Origin: an uncultured Sulfolobales archaeon | GTDB taxonomy: Archaea; Thermoproteota; Thermoprotei_A; Sulfolobales; Desulfurococcaceae | Reading direction: 5' to 3' | Length of the DNA: 44,974 nucleotides | Assembly (NCBI GenBank): GCA_938045475.1 | Contig: CALIML010000014.1 | Coordinates: 1 to 44,974 of the forward strand | In this document: in pieces, positions 23,431 to 32,161 of the stretch | Position numbering within the stretch: the first letter of the stretch is position 1 | Layout: each line of letters starts with the position of its first letter | The notes under the pieces: model-generated | Told to the model about the DNA's origin: nothing | Database searches by the model: none | The model's input: the letters and a program-made list of their open reading frames with translations, nothing else | Made by a program: the position numbers and the translations under genes

Positions 23431-23495
23431 GCGTCTTGCTGCATGCATACTTGAAAGACGCAGGACGAAATTTATTCCGGGAAGACGCGCGTCTT
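23431..23495. promoter_or_regulatory. Array of AAGACGC inverted half-sites between DUF371 and pcm
   Basis: The heptamer AAGACGC or its complement occurs four times in 65 bp: GCGTCTT 23431-23437, AAGACGC 23455-23461, and a perfect 14-bp palindrome AAGACGCGCGTCTT 23482-23495. An A/T-rich AAATTTATT (23468-23476) sits between them. The layout of two inverted pairs around a TATA-like stretch in a divergent promoter looks like a repressor or activator operator. The protein is not known. The first pair could alternatively form an RNA hairpin. Confidence 0.45.
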
Positions 23496-23545
23496 AACGC
23501 ATAGAGATTAAAGAGTGCGGAGCAATATAGTTTGCTGGGAAGAAT

Positions 23546-24226
23546 ATGGCTAATTTCTCTCAGCAAAGGGCAGCGTTAGTGAAGCAACTTATCTCCGAAG
23601 GCATTATTAGGAGCGATAAAGTCAAGAATGCATTAATGAGAGTCCCTAGGGAGGATTTCGTTCCAAGCAATTATAGGGAGTGGGCTTATGTAGACTCACC
23701 ACTCCCCATAGGTCATGGTCAAACTATAAGTGCTCCACACATGGTTGCATTAATGACTGAACTCTTAGACCCCGAGCCCGGCGACATAGTTCTTGAAGTA
23801 GGGACAGGCTCGGGATATCAAGCAGCTGTACTAGCTGAAATAGTTGCGAAAAACTCTTCATTGAAGAGGGGCCACGTATATACTGTAGAGAGAATACCTG
23901 AGCTAGCTGAATTCGCTAAGGAGAATTTAAGGAGGACTAATTACATTGACTACGTTACAGTAGTAGTAGGAGATGGCACTAAGGGCTATTTAGGTGCAGC
24001 GCCCTACGATAAAATAATTGTTACAGCTGCAGCACCGTCAATACCTCAGCCACTCATAGAGCAGCTGAAGCCTAGTGGAAGAATGATTATACCGGTTGGA
24101 GACTTGTACTATCAAAGGCTTTTAGTAGTGTCTAAGAGAACCGATGGCTTACTAGATGTACGCGAGGATACCTGGTGCGTCTTTGTACCATTAATAGGTG
24201 AGTATGGATGGAGGAGTCAGTACTAA
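23546..24226 (+). CDS. pcm: Protein-L-isoaspartate O-methyltransferase
   Basis: 226 residues, standard length. It methylates L-isoaspartyl residues formed by spontaneous protein damage and starts their repair, a need that grows with temperature. VPREDFVP, the PLPIGHGQTISAPHMVA segment with the substrate-contacting S/T, and LEVGTGSGYQAA (SAM motif I) are all present, as is the acidic motif in YTVERIPEL. ATG start at 23546. It is preceded by the AAGACGC array and runs convergent with fen, 9 bp apart. Confidence 0.96.
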   Translation: MANFSQQRAALVKQLISEGIIRSDKVKNALMRVPREDFVPSNYREWAYVDSPLPIGHGQTISAPHMVALMTELLDPEPGDIVLEVGTGSGYQAAVLAEIVAKNSSLKRGHVYTVERIPELAEFAKENLRRTNYIDYVTVVVGDGTKGYLGAAPYDKIIVTAAAPSIPQPLIEQLKPSGRMIIPVGDLYYQRLLVVSKRTDGLLDVREDTWCVFVPLIGEYGWRSQY

Positions 24227-24235
24227 GTGTGCATT

Positions 24236-25291
24236 TTATCCACTAAACCACGCCTCAAGCCCTCTCTGAGCCCCCCTAACGTGCTCTTTATACGACTTGA
24301 TCAGCCTTTCAAAAGCTGTTTTCACTCTGCTCTGCGAGAAGTCGTGTTCATTAACGAGCATTTTCGTTATTAGTTCCTCACTAGGCTCTCTCCACTCAAG
24401 CCTATATTCATCCGTGTGAGGGGGGTTAAGGAAGAACCTGTAGATCTCCATCGGCTCTATTGGGAAGTACGATTTCGGAAGCGATTTAAAGAGCTTCTCG
24501 GGCTCTCCATAAGCTTTAACTATTTGCAGCGCCTTCTTTACACCCACGCCTGGAACTCCCTCAGGGTTAAAGTCTGTTCCAACTAGAATTCCTATAGTTA
24601 TTAATTGTTCCCGAGTTAAGCCTAGCTTAGAGAGCAGCTTACCTAACTCTATTAACTCAGGCTTAACGTCTATGTAAGCTTCTTTTCCAGGAAGCTTCCT
24701 CTTCCCAGAAATAGCTAAATTCCTTAAGAGCCTTTGAGATCCAAATAGCAGTGAGTCGTAGTCCTGGCTTGCAGAAGCCCATGCATCCCCTCTTGCAGTC
24801 ATGTATGCTGCCTGCGCTTCTCCTTCAGCGGGAGCTTGAACCCACGGCACTCCCATAGCTTCAAGAAGCCTCTTAGACTGTTTAACCATGTCTTCAGAGA
24901 GCTTTGAAGCCATTTGAGCATATCTTTTCGCTGACTCAAGATCTCCCTTGCTCAGGGCCTCTTCATACTTCTTAACGGCTTCCTCCTTAACTTTCTTACG
25001 GCGCTCAACTTCCATAAACTTTATTTCAGGCGGGCGTCCATCAAATATGTAGACAGGCTTTATACCTGCCTCCATGAAGTTTATAGTTCTGTAGAATAGC
25101 CCGCTTAAATGACTAGTCACTCTTCCCTTACTATCCATTAATGGAGTTCCATCGGGCTGCCTTATTGCAGTGAGGAACTGGTAGAGAGCATTGTATGCAT
25201 CTATAGCTATAACCTTCCCCCTAAAGATCCTTAGATCGTCTAATTCGATTCTGACTTCCAATGGTATAAGATCCTTTAAGTTCACTCCCAT
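24236..25291 (-). CDS. fen: Flap endonuclease 1
   Basis: 351 residues. It cuts 5' flaps in Okazaki fragment processing and base excision repair. The N domain begins GVNLKDL and carries metal-binding Asp residues in [11 protein letters not shown] and FDGRPPE. The I domain supplies [12 protein letters not shown] and [11 protein letters not shown]. The helix-hairpin-helix is in [11 protein letters not shown]. The C-terminal QRGLEAWF is a PCNA-interacting (PIP) box. The start is ATG 25291, giving the family-typical MGVNLKDL. Located tail-to-tail with pcm. Confidence 0.97.
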   Translation of the reverse strand: MGVNLKDLIPLEVRIELDDLRIFRGKVIAIDAYNALYQFLTAIRQPDGTPLMDSKGRVTSHLSGLFYRTINFMEAGIKPVYIFDGRPPEIKFMEVERRKKVKEEAVKKYEEALSKGDLESAKRYAQMASKLSEDMVKQSKRLLEAMGVPWVQAPAEGEAQAAYMTARGDAWASASQDYDSLLFGSQRLLRNLAISGKRKLPGKEAYIDVKPELIELGKLLSKLGLTREQLITIGILVGTDFNPEGVPGVGVKKALQIVKAYGEPEKLFKSLPKSYFPIEPMEIYRFFLNPPHTDEYRLEWREPSEELITKMLVNEHDFSQSRVKTAFERLIKSYKEHVRGAQRGLEAWFSG

Positions 25292-25446
25292 GCCTGTAAC
25301 CTATATTAATTGGGTTAAAGAGCAAAATATTCCTTACTGCTGGACGCCTGTAGAGAGCACTGGTTTGCGAGAACTGCTAAGCATTGCTTAGTGCTTTAAT
25401 CAATATTAGCTAGAGCAATAATGATTAAGTGAAAGGTGGGGAGGCA

Positions 25447-26238
25447 TTGAGTGAGGTGTGTAATAGGGAATGTATATTCGTTAAAGCGGGGGGCTCCTGG
25501 ATTACTTTTAAAGACAAGCCTTTCAGCATTGACTACAGTGCCCTTAAGTCTCTTGCCAACATAATGCTTAGAGTTCAGGATGTTGTACCAGTAGTGCTAG
25601 GGCATGGAGGAGGATCCTTCGCCCATCCAGTGGTCAGCTTATTCAGCAAAAGCGATCAGTCCATAGCATTAGTGCAGTGCAATAAGGCTACTAGAACTCT
25701 CAACAACCTAGTTTCATCGTTTCTCGCTGAAGCTGGCGTAAGAGCCTTCTCCATGCAGACGAGCGCCATGATGTCGTGCATGGATGGAGTTCTTGAAGCA
25801 TTTGTTAAACCCCTAGTCAAGCTCCTCAGCAAAGGCCTCATACCGATAGTGTATGGAGACTGTATTATATGCAGCAATTCATACAGAGTTGCTTCAACTG
25901 AAGAAGTGTTTAAAGCACTGTCTAAGTACATTAAGCCGAGTAGAGTCGTGTTCTTAGAGAGAGTCCCAGGAGTATACACGAAGGATCCATTAGCCTACAG
26001 GGACGCAGAGCTCATTCCAGTGATAAATAGGCGTAACTACGATGAAGTGAAGTCGCTTCTAACCCCCTCTCCTGCAATAGATGTAACAGGCGGTATGCTG
26101 AGTAAAATAGAGCACTCACTAGAGCTATCTAAAGCCATGGGGATTAAAGTAATCATAGTGAGTGGATTCGATGAAGAAAGCTCTGTAAACGCCATAGTTA
26201 GTGGAGAAAACTATAGAGGTACTACAATAGTTTGGTGA
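25447..26238 (+). CDS. Isopentenyl phosphate kinase (archaeal mevalonate pathway)
   Basis: About 263 residues of the amino acid kinase fold. IPK phosphorylates isopentenyl phosphate to the diphosphate, the last step before archaeal lipid and isoprenoid synthesis. VKAGGSWIT near the N-terminus, LGHGGGSFAHP with the conserved histidine that binds the substrate, PIVYGDCI and DVTGGMLSKI near the end are family hallmarks. I prefer the TTG at 25447, a few bp after GGTGGGGAGG; GTG 25429 would include that site. The promoter region is shared with the divergent fen gene. Confidence 0.92.
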   Translation: MSEVCNRECIFVKAGGSWITFKDKPFSIDYSALKSLANIMLRVQDVVPVVLGHGGGSFAHPVVSLFSKSDQSIALVQCNKATRTLNNLVSSFLAEAGVRAFSMQTSAMMSCMDGVLEAFVKPLVKLLSKGLIPIVYGDCIICSNSYRVASTEEVFKALSKYIKPSRVVFLERVPGVYTKDPLAYRDAELIPVINRRNYDEVKSLLTPSPAIDVTGGMLSKIEHSLELSKAMGIKVIIVSGFDEESSVNAIVSGENYRGTTIVW

Positions 26239-26249
26239 ATGCACGCCCG

Positions 26250-26684
26250 CTAAGCAATGTATATTGCTGCAAGATTCTTTGAATGCTCTACGTAAACAGC
26301 TCTTTTAGAGCTCAATACTATAGCTATAGTACTTGGGGAAACTATTACGTAGTCATATACATGGACTCTGCCAGTAGTTATTGTGAGAAAACAGCCGTAG
26401 GGTCTCTCAATAGTTGATAGAGAGAACGCGCCTATAACGCTATTCTTAAGCGATCTCCCTTGGTTTCTATATGTTTTAATACCCTCGAGGAGCTCAATGT
26501 AAACGTACTTTACTTTACCGCTTACTTCATCTAAATGTTCTTCAATTCTTCCTACAGATGCATTAATCACTATTGCCTTAGGCTTCAGCTCTAACGCTAT
26601 GTTCAAGCCCCTAACTAAAAGCTCGCTGTCCCTACTAATTACCTCTAGAGAGCCTCCGCAGTACTTGACTGAAGCAATGCCCAC
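26250..26684 (-). CDS. Hypothetical protein
   Basis: 144 residues, alpha/beta, without membrane segments. The middle has ALELKPKAIVINASVGRIEE and a long helix VKYVYIELLEGIKTYRNQGR; the second half alternates strands (GCFLTITTGRVHVYDYVIV, IAIVLSSKRAVYVEH). I see no motif that fixes a family. GTG start at 26684. It converges with the IPK gene (11 bp between stops) and diverges from the site-2 protease gene. Confidence 0.6.
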   Translation of the reverse strand: MGIASVKYCGGSLEVISRDSELLVRGLNIALELKPKAIVINASVGRIEEHLDEVSGKVKYVYIELLEGIKTYRNQGRSLKNSVIGAFSLSTIERPYGCFLTITTGRVHVYDYVIVSPSTIAIVLSSKRAVYVEHSKNLAAIYIA

Positions 26685-26819
26685 GGCCTTTTAACCCCTT
26701 TAGTTTAACTCACTGCCACTAATTCTTATTTACTTATTAGGGCTTTCCCATCACTACTACTATAGCGCCCCAAGCCCGTTCTTAAGGTGAAGGGTTCTTT
26801 AAGCGGGCTTCATTTAGAT

Positions 26820-26829
26820 TTTTATAAAC
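26820..26829 (+). promoter_or_regulatory. TATA-like box of the site-2 protease gene
   Basis: TTTTATAAAC is centred about 25 bp before the GTG at 26849, which would make the transcript leaderless and supports that start. Confidence 0.5.
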
Positions 26830-26848
26830 TGGTGCCGTAGCTACTTTA

Positions 26849-27448
26849 GTGATTGACGTGAGGATGTACGGTAGCTTAGGCTTAGCAATATCAATATTAG
26901 CTATATCCTTGGCTGTTGGACTTAAGTACTTGCTCTCATGGCGCTTGAGTTCATTTCTAGTGGTGGTCTTAGCAACTATGTTAGCATACGTTCCACATGA
27001 ATTGATGCACATAGCTGTTGCTAGGAGACTTGGATGTCTTAGCACCTATACTCTAGATCCTGTGGGATTAGTCCTCACATTAATGTCGTCAGCTCTTCCA
27101 ATAAAGATCATTATGCCTGGATACGTAATAGTTTCAGCGCCATACTATGACTCATTCACTAAGAGAAGGGTTGAAGCTATAACAGCTTCAGCAGGCCCTC
27201 TTACGAACATAGCAATAGGGCTTGGAGCGCTGTTTTTACAATTATCGCTAATGGAGGTGTTCAGCTATCATATAACGCTAATACTGCTCCTTCTACAAGT
27301 GATTGTACAGTTAAGCGCTTGGATAGCTTTCTTCAACTTACTCCCAATACCTCCGCTCGACGGAAGCAAGGTTATTGCATGGAGTCCCTTGACTTGGGGA
27401 GCCATGTTCGCTTCATCAATAGGTCTAATGCTATATTCATTGTTCTAG
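26849..27448 (+). CDS. Site-2 protease-like membrane metalloprotease (M50 family)
   Basis: 199 residues with about five membrane segments. HELMH (about residues 51-55) is the HExxH zinc motif within a membrane helix, and LLPIPPLDGSK (about 165-175) is the NPDG-type motif with the third zinc ligand. Such enzymes cut transmembrane segments to release regulators or remove signal remnants. It lacks PDZ and CBS domains, so this is a minimal core. The GTG start at 26849 fits a TATA-like box at 26820-26829; ATG 26864 is possible. The substrate is unknown. Confidence 0.88.
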   Translation: MIDVRMYGSLGLAISILAISLAVGLKYLLSWRLSSFLVVVLATMLAYVPHELMHIAVARRLGCLSTYTLDPVGLVLTLMSSALPIKIIMPGYVIVSAPYYDSFTKRRVEAITASAGPLTNIAIGLGALFLQLSLMEVFSYHITLILLLLQVIVQLSAWIAFFNLLPIPPLDGSKVIAWSPLTWGAMFASSIGLMLYSLF

Positions 27449-27556
27449 ATAATGTTCTAAAGAATGACTTTAACTACTTAAGAACTACGTTTGCTGGAAT
27501 TTATTTAAGGCTATGCCTTATATAACGATAAATATTTTGAGAGCGTCTTTAAGTTG

Positions 27557-27665
27557 AGTGCAGGGCTGATGACCCGTCATGCGATGGGGTATCTGCCTAT
27601 AGACGGAGGCCTACTCCATGCCCAATGATGAAGCAAGTGGCTCCATAGATAGGGCAACCCACTAA
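27557..27665 (+). ncRNA. Candidate structured RNA between convergent genes
   Basis: In a 265-bp gap between convergent genes, GGGC (27563-27566) pairs with GCCC (27620-27623) and, inside it, ATGGGGTA (27584-27591) with TACTCCAT (27612-27619) by 8 bp with one G-U, plus GCCT/AGGC nested within. A third stem AGTGG (27636-27640) / CCACT (27659-27663) follows. Two TGATGA motifs (27567-27572, 27626-27631) sit directly after the GGGC strand and close to the GCCC strand, as k-turn-like elements might. A TATA-like ATAAATATTT (about 27524-27533) lies 25-30 bp upstream. No CTGA D box is correctly placed, so it is not a standard C/D RNA. The class is unknown. Confidence 0.4.
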
Positions 27666-27713
27666 TAGGAATGCAAGTTAAATATCGCTAAGTCTCGTTA
27701 GCGGGGAACGCTT

Positions 27714-28304
27714 TCACAGTCCTTCACAGTAGTGCTTTAGGACTGCAATGCTTACTCTATAGCCGTCGATTGGGCTTCCGCTCCTTCTGAAATCTATCAA
27801 CATTATTGTCTGAAATAAGCTTAGTTTTTCAGAAAAAATGCTTTTAACTAAGTTGGTGAACTCTATGTACTCGCTAGCCGAGGGCTCTATACCTGGCACC
27901 ACTAATGAATCCCCGCTCACTGCAGCCACTAAGCATGCTCTAGCCCCACTTGAAATAGCTATATCCCTTATTTCAAGAACTCCTAGCTCTAGTGATAGAG
28001 GTACTTTAAGAGCTATTAGTAAAGCATTGCTCCAGCCGTATATTTGTGGAGCTTGATGTACTTGAACCAAGTTACTTATTTCATCAGCTAACTCTTCCCC
28101 ATAATTAGTCAAGTAAGCTCCTGCAACTAAGTCTATGGAGGCAAGGCCTGCTTTACTAAGCCTTTTCAACAAAGTTCTAGCGCTTGCTTCACTTAAGTTA
28201 AGCAGCTTAGAAACACTCTTCCTGCCCATAGGCCCGCTTCTCTTCAGTAAAAGCATGAGGTAAGCTATGTGGCCTTCGTGAAATCCCTGCAGAACTCCAC
28301 GCAT
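27714..28304 (-). CDS. Winged-helix protein with DUF4443 domain
   Basis: 196 residues. The N-terminal 75 residues form a winged helix: VSKLLNLSEASARTLLKRLSKAGLAS is a clear helix-turn-helix, followed by a wing. The rest matches DUF4443, with a helix-strand core around ISSGARACLVAAVSGDSLVVPG. Likely a transcription regulator whose second domain senses a small ligand; the target is unknown. No auto-regulatory palindrome was found in its 200-bp upstream region. ATG start 28304. Confidence 0.75.
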   Translation of the reverse strand: MRGVLQGFHEGHIAYLMLLLKRSGPMGRKSVSKLLNLSEASARTLLKRLSKAGLASIDLVAGAYLTNYGEELADEISNLVQVHQAPQIYGWSNALLIALKVPLSLELGVLEIRDIAISSGARACLVAAVSGDSLVVPGIEPSASEYIEFTNLVKSIFSEKLSLFQTIMLIDFRRSGSPIDGYRVSIAVLKHYCEGL

Positions 28305-28510
28305 ACTTGCTGAAACACTTGATAAAACATCGATTGATCTGCAGTAAGCAGAGCGGTTAACCAGCTTCTTTCACCAAGCAACTGTTAATTCCTGCAGTTT
28401 AAGTACTTATAAACGTATTGACGGCCCAGCTCCTTAAGAGGAGTAGAACGGACGTGAGTAGTAAGAGATATTATTGTTTTCACTCATTAACTAGCTAGCG
28501 GTGAAAAGCT

Positions 28511-29164
28511 TTGGAGTTAGCTTGGCACGGCCATGCATTCTTTACGCTGAGGCTGACCAACGGCTACGTTATAGCCATAGATCCTCACGATGGGTTAAGC
28601 ATTGGGTTGAAGAGAGTTAGAGTTGAATCAGACTTAGCTTTAGTAACACACGATCACTTCGATCACAACGCAGTTGAAGTAGTTAAAAAGCCTTCAACCA
28701 GGATCCTTAAGCAATTCTATGGGGAGGCGAGAGTTGATGACGTCGTTGTTAATGGCATTAAGACTTTTCACGATAAACACAGTGGTGCTAGAAGAGGTGA
28801 AAACACTGCGTACATAGTGAGTGCCGAAGGATTAAAGATCGCTCACTTAGGGGACTTAGGGCATGCTCTCAGCGGGGAAGCGTTGAACAAGCTATCCAAG
28901 GCCGATGTATTGATGATCCCTGTTGGAGGCACATACACCATTGAGCCCGATGAAGCCTGGTCCATAGTTAAAAACATTAGTCCACGCATAGTTGTCCCAA
29001 TGCACTATTGGGTTAAGGGACTTAGGCTCCCGCTGAAGACAGTAGACTACTTCCTAAAATATGTTGAGGAAGTACGCGTAGATAAATTAGATACTAATTC
29101 AATGTCAATAACATCAACTAGTCTGCCGCCTAAAACTACAGTAGTTGTATTTAAGTATCCATAG
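28511..29164 (+). CDS. Metallo-beta-lactamase fold hydrolase (UPF0173-like)
   Basis: 217 residues. WHGHAFFTL begins the fold, and THDHFDH (about 46-52) gives the HxHxDH dinuclear metal motif. Later ligands appear in KTFHDKHSG, HLGDLGH and VVPMHYW. The pattern matches the UPF0173 metal-dependent hydrolases found in many archaea, for which the substrate is not established. The TTG start at 28511 has GGTGA upstream. It stands alone between the DUF4443 gene and the IS607-type element. Confidence 0.87.
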   Translation: MELAWHGHAFFTLRLTNGYVIAIDPHDGLSIGLKRVRVESDLALVTHDHFDHNAVEVVKKPSTRILKQFYGEARVDDVVVNGIKTFHDKHSGARRGENTAYIVSAEGLKIAHLGDLGHALSGEALNKLSKADVLMIPVGGTYTIEPDEAWSIVKNISPRIVVPMHYWVKGLRLPLKTVDYFLKYVEEVRVDKLDTNSMSITSTSLPPKTTVVVFKYP

Positions 29165-29264
29165 ATGGCTGACGAACCTAGTGCTATAGATCTCTAGCGT
29201 TAAAAAAGTTATTGTAATTTAAGTAAGTATTTTAGAATATATTAGGATCTGGGATCATAAAACT

Positions 29265-30511
29265 CTACACATTAGGGTTCTGAGCTACGTAGTCTTTGAT
29301 AGACATACGTAGCTCTCGGGGGTTCACCGGCCTTAAGCTCCTCTCGAGTTCATCGGAGCCATCATCAGCCTTCTCCCCCGTCAGGGTGAACCCGCTCCAT
29401 CTCCAAAGCTCTTCGATGAGTCGATGAGGAGATGGAGGGGCTTTCTCCATCTGAAGGTATAGATTCATCGATGCGTTCAACTATCTATCCTCAACCCGCA
29501 ACCACATTCATAGAAAGCTCCTTTCGGGGCATTCATCATCCCACATCTGGAGCACCTCTTAGTTGAGTTACGTAGGTTGAGGATTCGGACTTCCGATTTA
29601 TAGCTCATCAACCCGATTATTGCTTTCCAATAGCTCTTTGCAACATTTCTATTATGCTTCCTTGATTTTGTGAACATCTTTTTCAAGTTCTCAAAACCGT
29701 GGAAGTAATTGTTGAAAGCTCCCGTTAGATAGGTTGTTAGTTTGTGCACAAGGTCTTTAGCTCTATTTCTTTCCCTTTTCGAGAACTTATCTAAGAGCTT
29801 CTTTAGAGATGGTTTCTTGGAAGCTCTTCTCTGCAGTCTTTTCCTCTTGAGCTCGTAGGCTCTGTGGATGCGGAAGAGCTTTGTTAAATCAACTTTTATC
29901 CATCCGATTTCAGGATTAAACCCATCGATACTTCTCTCATTGCAGTCCCAAGCTATTTTGCCTTTAACTTCCCCAGCTTTCTGCTTAAACCTGAAAGTTA
30001 CAGTTAAGAATTTCTCGTTTAGGATTAACTCCCCCATCTCGCCTTTAGCTCTACTCAAGAACCAAGCCTTCGATATGTCGAACACTAAATATTCCTTTGA
30101 TTTGACGCTTATCTTGATTTTACCATCCCTATATGAATATAAAGTTTCCTTTATCCTCACAAACCTCTTCTTCGCAACTGGCTTTCCTCTACTTCTTCCT
30201 CCTTTAAGATAGCTCCTTCTCCACGATTTCAAGATGGAGTAAGCTTGTTTAAGTGCTGAATCAACGTAGTGCTTTGCATAATTCCAGTCTTTCAATAAAT
30301 AATTTCTCAAATTTCGTTTGAATTGATTGCTCTTCGGAATGATTGGAATTAGTCTTTTCTTCTCTTTAATCTGCTTCTCTCTCCATACTATGTTTCTCCA
30401 AATCCCATCGATGGCTCTCTGTAGCAATTGTCTATAAGCCTCTAAGAAATCTCCAACGTCGTAGCTGTGCCTTATATTATAAGCTCTAAACTGATACAAG
30501 TCCTTTAACAC
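29265..30511 (-). pseudogene. tnpB: TnpB (RNA-guided nuclease of IS607) broken at the RuvC-III motif
   Basis: The first 344 codons (30511-29477) give the helical N-terminal part, the RuvC-I Asp in AWDCNE, the probable RuvC-II Glu in HGFENL and the zinc ribbon CSRCG...CGCG, then end in CGLRIDS and a stop. The continuation NASMNLYLQME...NPRELRMSIKDYV is intact in another frame (to 29265). Consensus here is D-R-D-x-N-A; comparison shows one or, more likely, four bases missing, which removes the Asp that precedes x-N-A, the third catalytic RuvC residue. The protein would lack nuclease activity even with frame correction. GTG start overlapping tnpA. TnpB proteins cut DNA under guidance of an RNA from the element's right end. 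Confidence 0.9.
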
Positions 30512-30912
30512 CTTCTACAACCTCTTTATACTTGTGAGACTTCATTCCATAGAGTTTTCCAGCGAAATGCGAAACTATTGCTATCAAATCCTCGACGAGC
30601 TCTTCTCACGGAGTCTTTTCTTCATGATTTATTACCTCTATTTCAGCTCCAAAAGACAGGAAAAGTCTTTTCAGATTTTCAAATCCGAATCTCGTAAGCC
30701 TATCCTCATAAGCGACTATCACTTTTGAAACCCTCCTTTCAGAGACCATTTCCAAGAGCTTTAGGAAGTTCTTCCTCTTCTCGCTGAGCCCTGAGCCAAT
30801 ATCTGCTAAAACTTCGATTCACCATAACCTTTCTCCTTAGCATAGCTTAAGATGAGTTGCTTCTGTCTTTCAAAGTCATTTCTTTGAGTTGAGGAAGAAA
30901 CCCTACAACTTA
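30486..30912 (-). pseudogene. tnpA: IS607-type serine recombinase TnpA, truncated and frameshifted
   Basis: On the minus strand the frame reads CRVSSSTQRNDFERQKQ, which contains the catalytic serine motif of serine recombinases, up to KEKGYGESK. It then needs a one-base correction near 30813-30820 to continue [20 protein letters not shown] and [19 protein letters not shown] stop interrupts EKTP[15 protein letters not shown] at 30606-30608, and the remainder reaches the natural stop at 30486. The N-terminal MerR-like DNA-binding domain that precedes the catalytic domain in this family is missing. Confidence 0.9.
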
Positions 30913-30928
30913 TGTCTATTTAAACTAT

Positions 30929-32137
30929 CTATACTGTAACGTAAGGCAACTTTTTCTTGGCGTATATGAGTGACAAAAGTCTACCAATGCATGATGTTAT
31001 GAACACTGACTGCATTGCAATAAGGCTTGTGGAAGCTATGGATGCTCCAAGTCTAGACGCTAGCGCTGATGACAAATTATTGACTATCCCTATAGTTGAT
31101 AGAAGGTGCAGCCTACTGGATTCCTTGGGTAAGTAGAGGCTGTATATGCTGGTCATTAAGTTAAACCCGCTCCAGCTGAGCCCTGAGTAAAAGTTCATTA
31201 ATGCTTGAGAAGCCATAGTGGGCGATGCAAGAAAGACCACAGGCACAAAAGATATGGGTATAATGCTGTAAACAAGTGTTTTCCTGGGGTTAAGTCTGTG
31301 GGACACCCTACTCAAGGTGTAGCTGCCTAAGGCTAGTGCAAACGTATAGAGTACGTTGTTTACAGATATCCAGATCTCGTTTCCTCTAAACACCATGATC
31401 AAGTAATAGTTCCATAAAGCTGCCGGCAAGTTCACTGAAAACATAAACATAGCCATAAGTAAAGCATAGTTCCTTAAATCAGCATTGTCCAGTACCTCCT
31501 TTAACCCATTAATAAATGTCTTGAAGTTTGCCGCTGCAGGCTCACGAACATTAAGATCTTTAATAAGCATGAGTAGTCCGGCTGAAACAATAGCTGAAGC
31601 CATTGACAAGCAATAGCACACTCTATAGCTATATACAACGTCCATGAAGTTAAACATTACAATCGCCGTTAAAAGACTCATAGATGATGCTGCAGTGACA
31701 TAAGTATTCAACTTACTGAATACCTTAATAGAAAGATCTTTTGGAACCATGTCAGCTATGGTGTCAGATGAAGCCAGAGCTCCCATAGCGCCTGAGAGCT
31801 GTGCTAAAGCAACACATACATGGAATAAATAGTAGCTTCCTCTAACTAAGTCCATGAACCCTATTAAGCTCCACAACACGGCGTTTAAACTAATGAATGT
31901 TCTCCAAAGCATTAAGCGCTTATTCCTAAACCTATGTAGTAAGTAGAGGCCATTAAAGTTTCCCAGCGCGATCATCGCTATGCTTAGTGAAGTTACATTC
32001 CCAAGGTCTTCTACTTCAAAGTTAAGCACTTTGATGGCATACGATTGGTAAAAAATTGTTGACATCGTTATAGAGAAACTATAAAAGGCTGAGTAGAGAA
32101 GCCACACTTTATAGTATTTAGCGATGAGGTCATCCAT
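30929..32137 (-). CDS. MFS-type membrane transporter
   Basis: 402 residues with about 12 hydrophobic segments in two halves separated by a short charged stretch around MLIKDLNVREPAAANF. Features of the major facilitator superfamily are visible, such as an RFRNKRLMLWR loop between helices 2 and 3 and a matching RVSHRLNPRKTLVYS loop in the second half. The substrate is unknown. ATG start. It is the last gene of a minus-strand run with mscS and a TrkA-like gene (24 bp after mscS). The IS607 element sits immediately after its stop and does not interrupt it. Confidence 0.8.
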   Translation of the reverse strand: MDDLIAKYYKVWLLYSAFYSFSITMSTIFYQSYAIKVLNFEVEDLGNVTSLSIAMIALGNFNGLYLLHRFRNKRLMLWRTFISLNAVLWSLIGFMDLVRGSYYLFHVCVALAQLSGAMGALASSDTIADMVPKDLSIKVFSKLNTYVTAASSMSLLTAIVMFNFMDVVYSYRVCYCLSMASAIVSAGLLMLIKDLNVREPAAANFKTFINGLKEVLDNADLRNYALLMAMFMFSVNLPAALWNYYLIMVFRGNEIWISVNNVLYTFALALGSYTLSRVSHRLNPRKTLVYSIIPISFVPVVFLASPTMASQALMNFYSGLSWSGFNLMTSIYSLYLPKESSRLHLLSTIGIVNNLSSALASRLGASIASTSLIAMQSVFITSCIGRLLSLIYAKKKLPYVTV

Positions 32138-32161
32138 GTGCTCTCACTAGTGTAAGCTTCC

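Larger units (their letters stand above)
29200..30915 (-). mobile_element. Decayed IS607-family element (tnpA and tnpB both broken)
   Basis: The gene order on the minus strand is serine-recombinase tnpA then tnpB, overlapping by 26 bp, as in IS607. Both genes are inactivated: tnpA lacks its 5' end and has a frameshift and an in-frame stop, and tnpB has a short deletion that shifts the frame at the last RuvC motif. The left edge falls within 20 bp of the stop of the MFS gene at 30929. The right end near 29200-29264 is approximate; no inverted repeats are expected in this family. Confidence 0.85.

Noticed and set aside
27557-27665. Standard C/D box small RNA
   Set aside because: Two TGATGA motifs are present but no CTGA D or D' boxes at suitable distances, so I list it only as a structured RNA candidate.
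29868-30212. A 114-codon plus-strand frame inside the IS607 element
   Set aside because: Antisense shadow of tnpB; no start signal and no family features.
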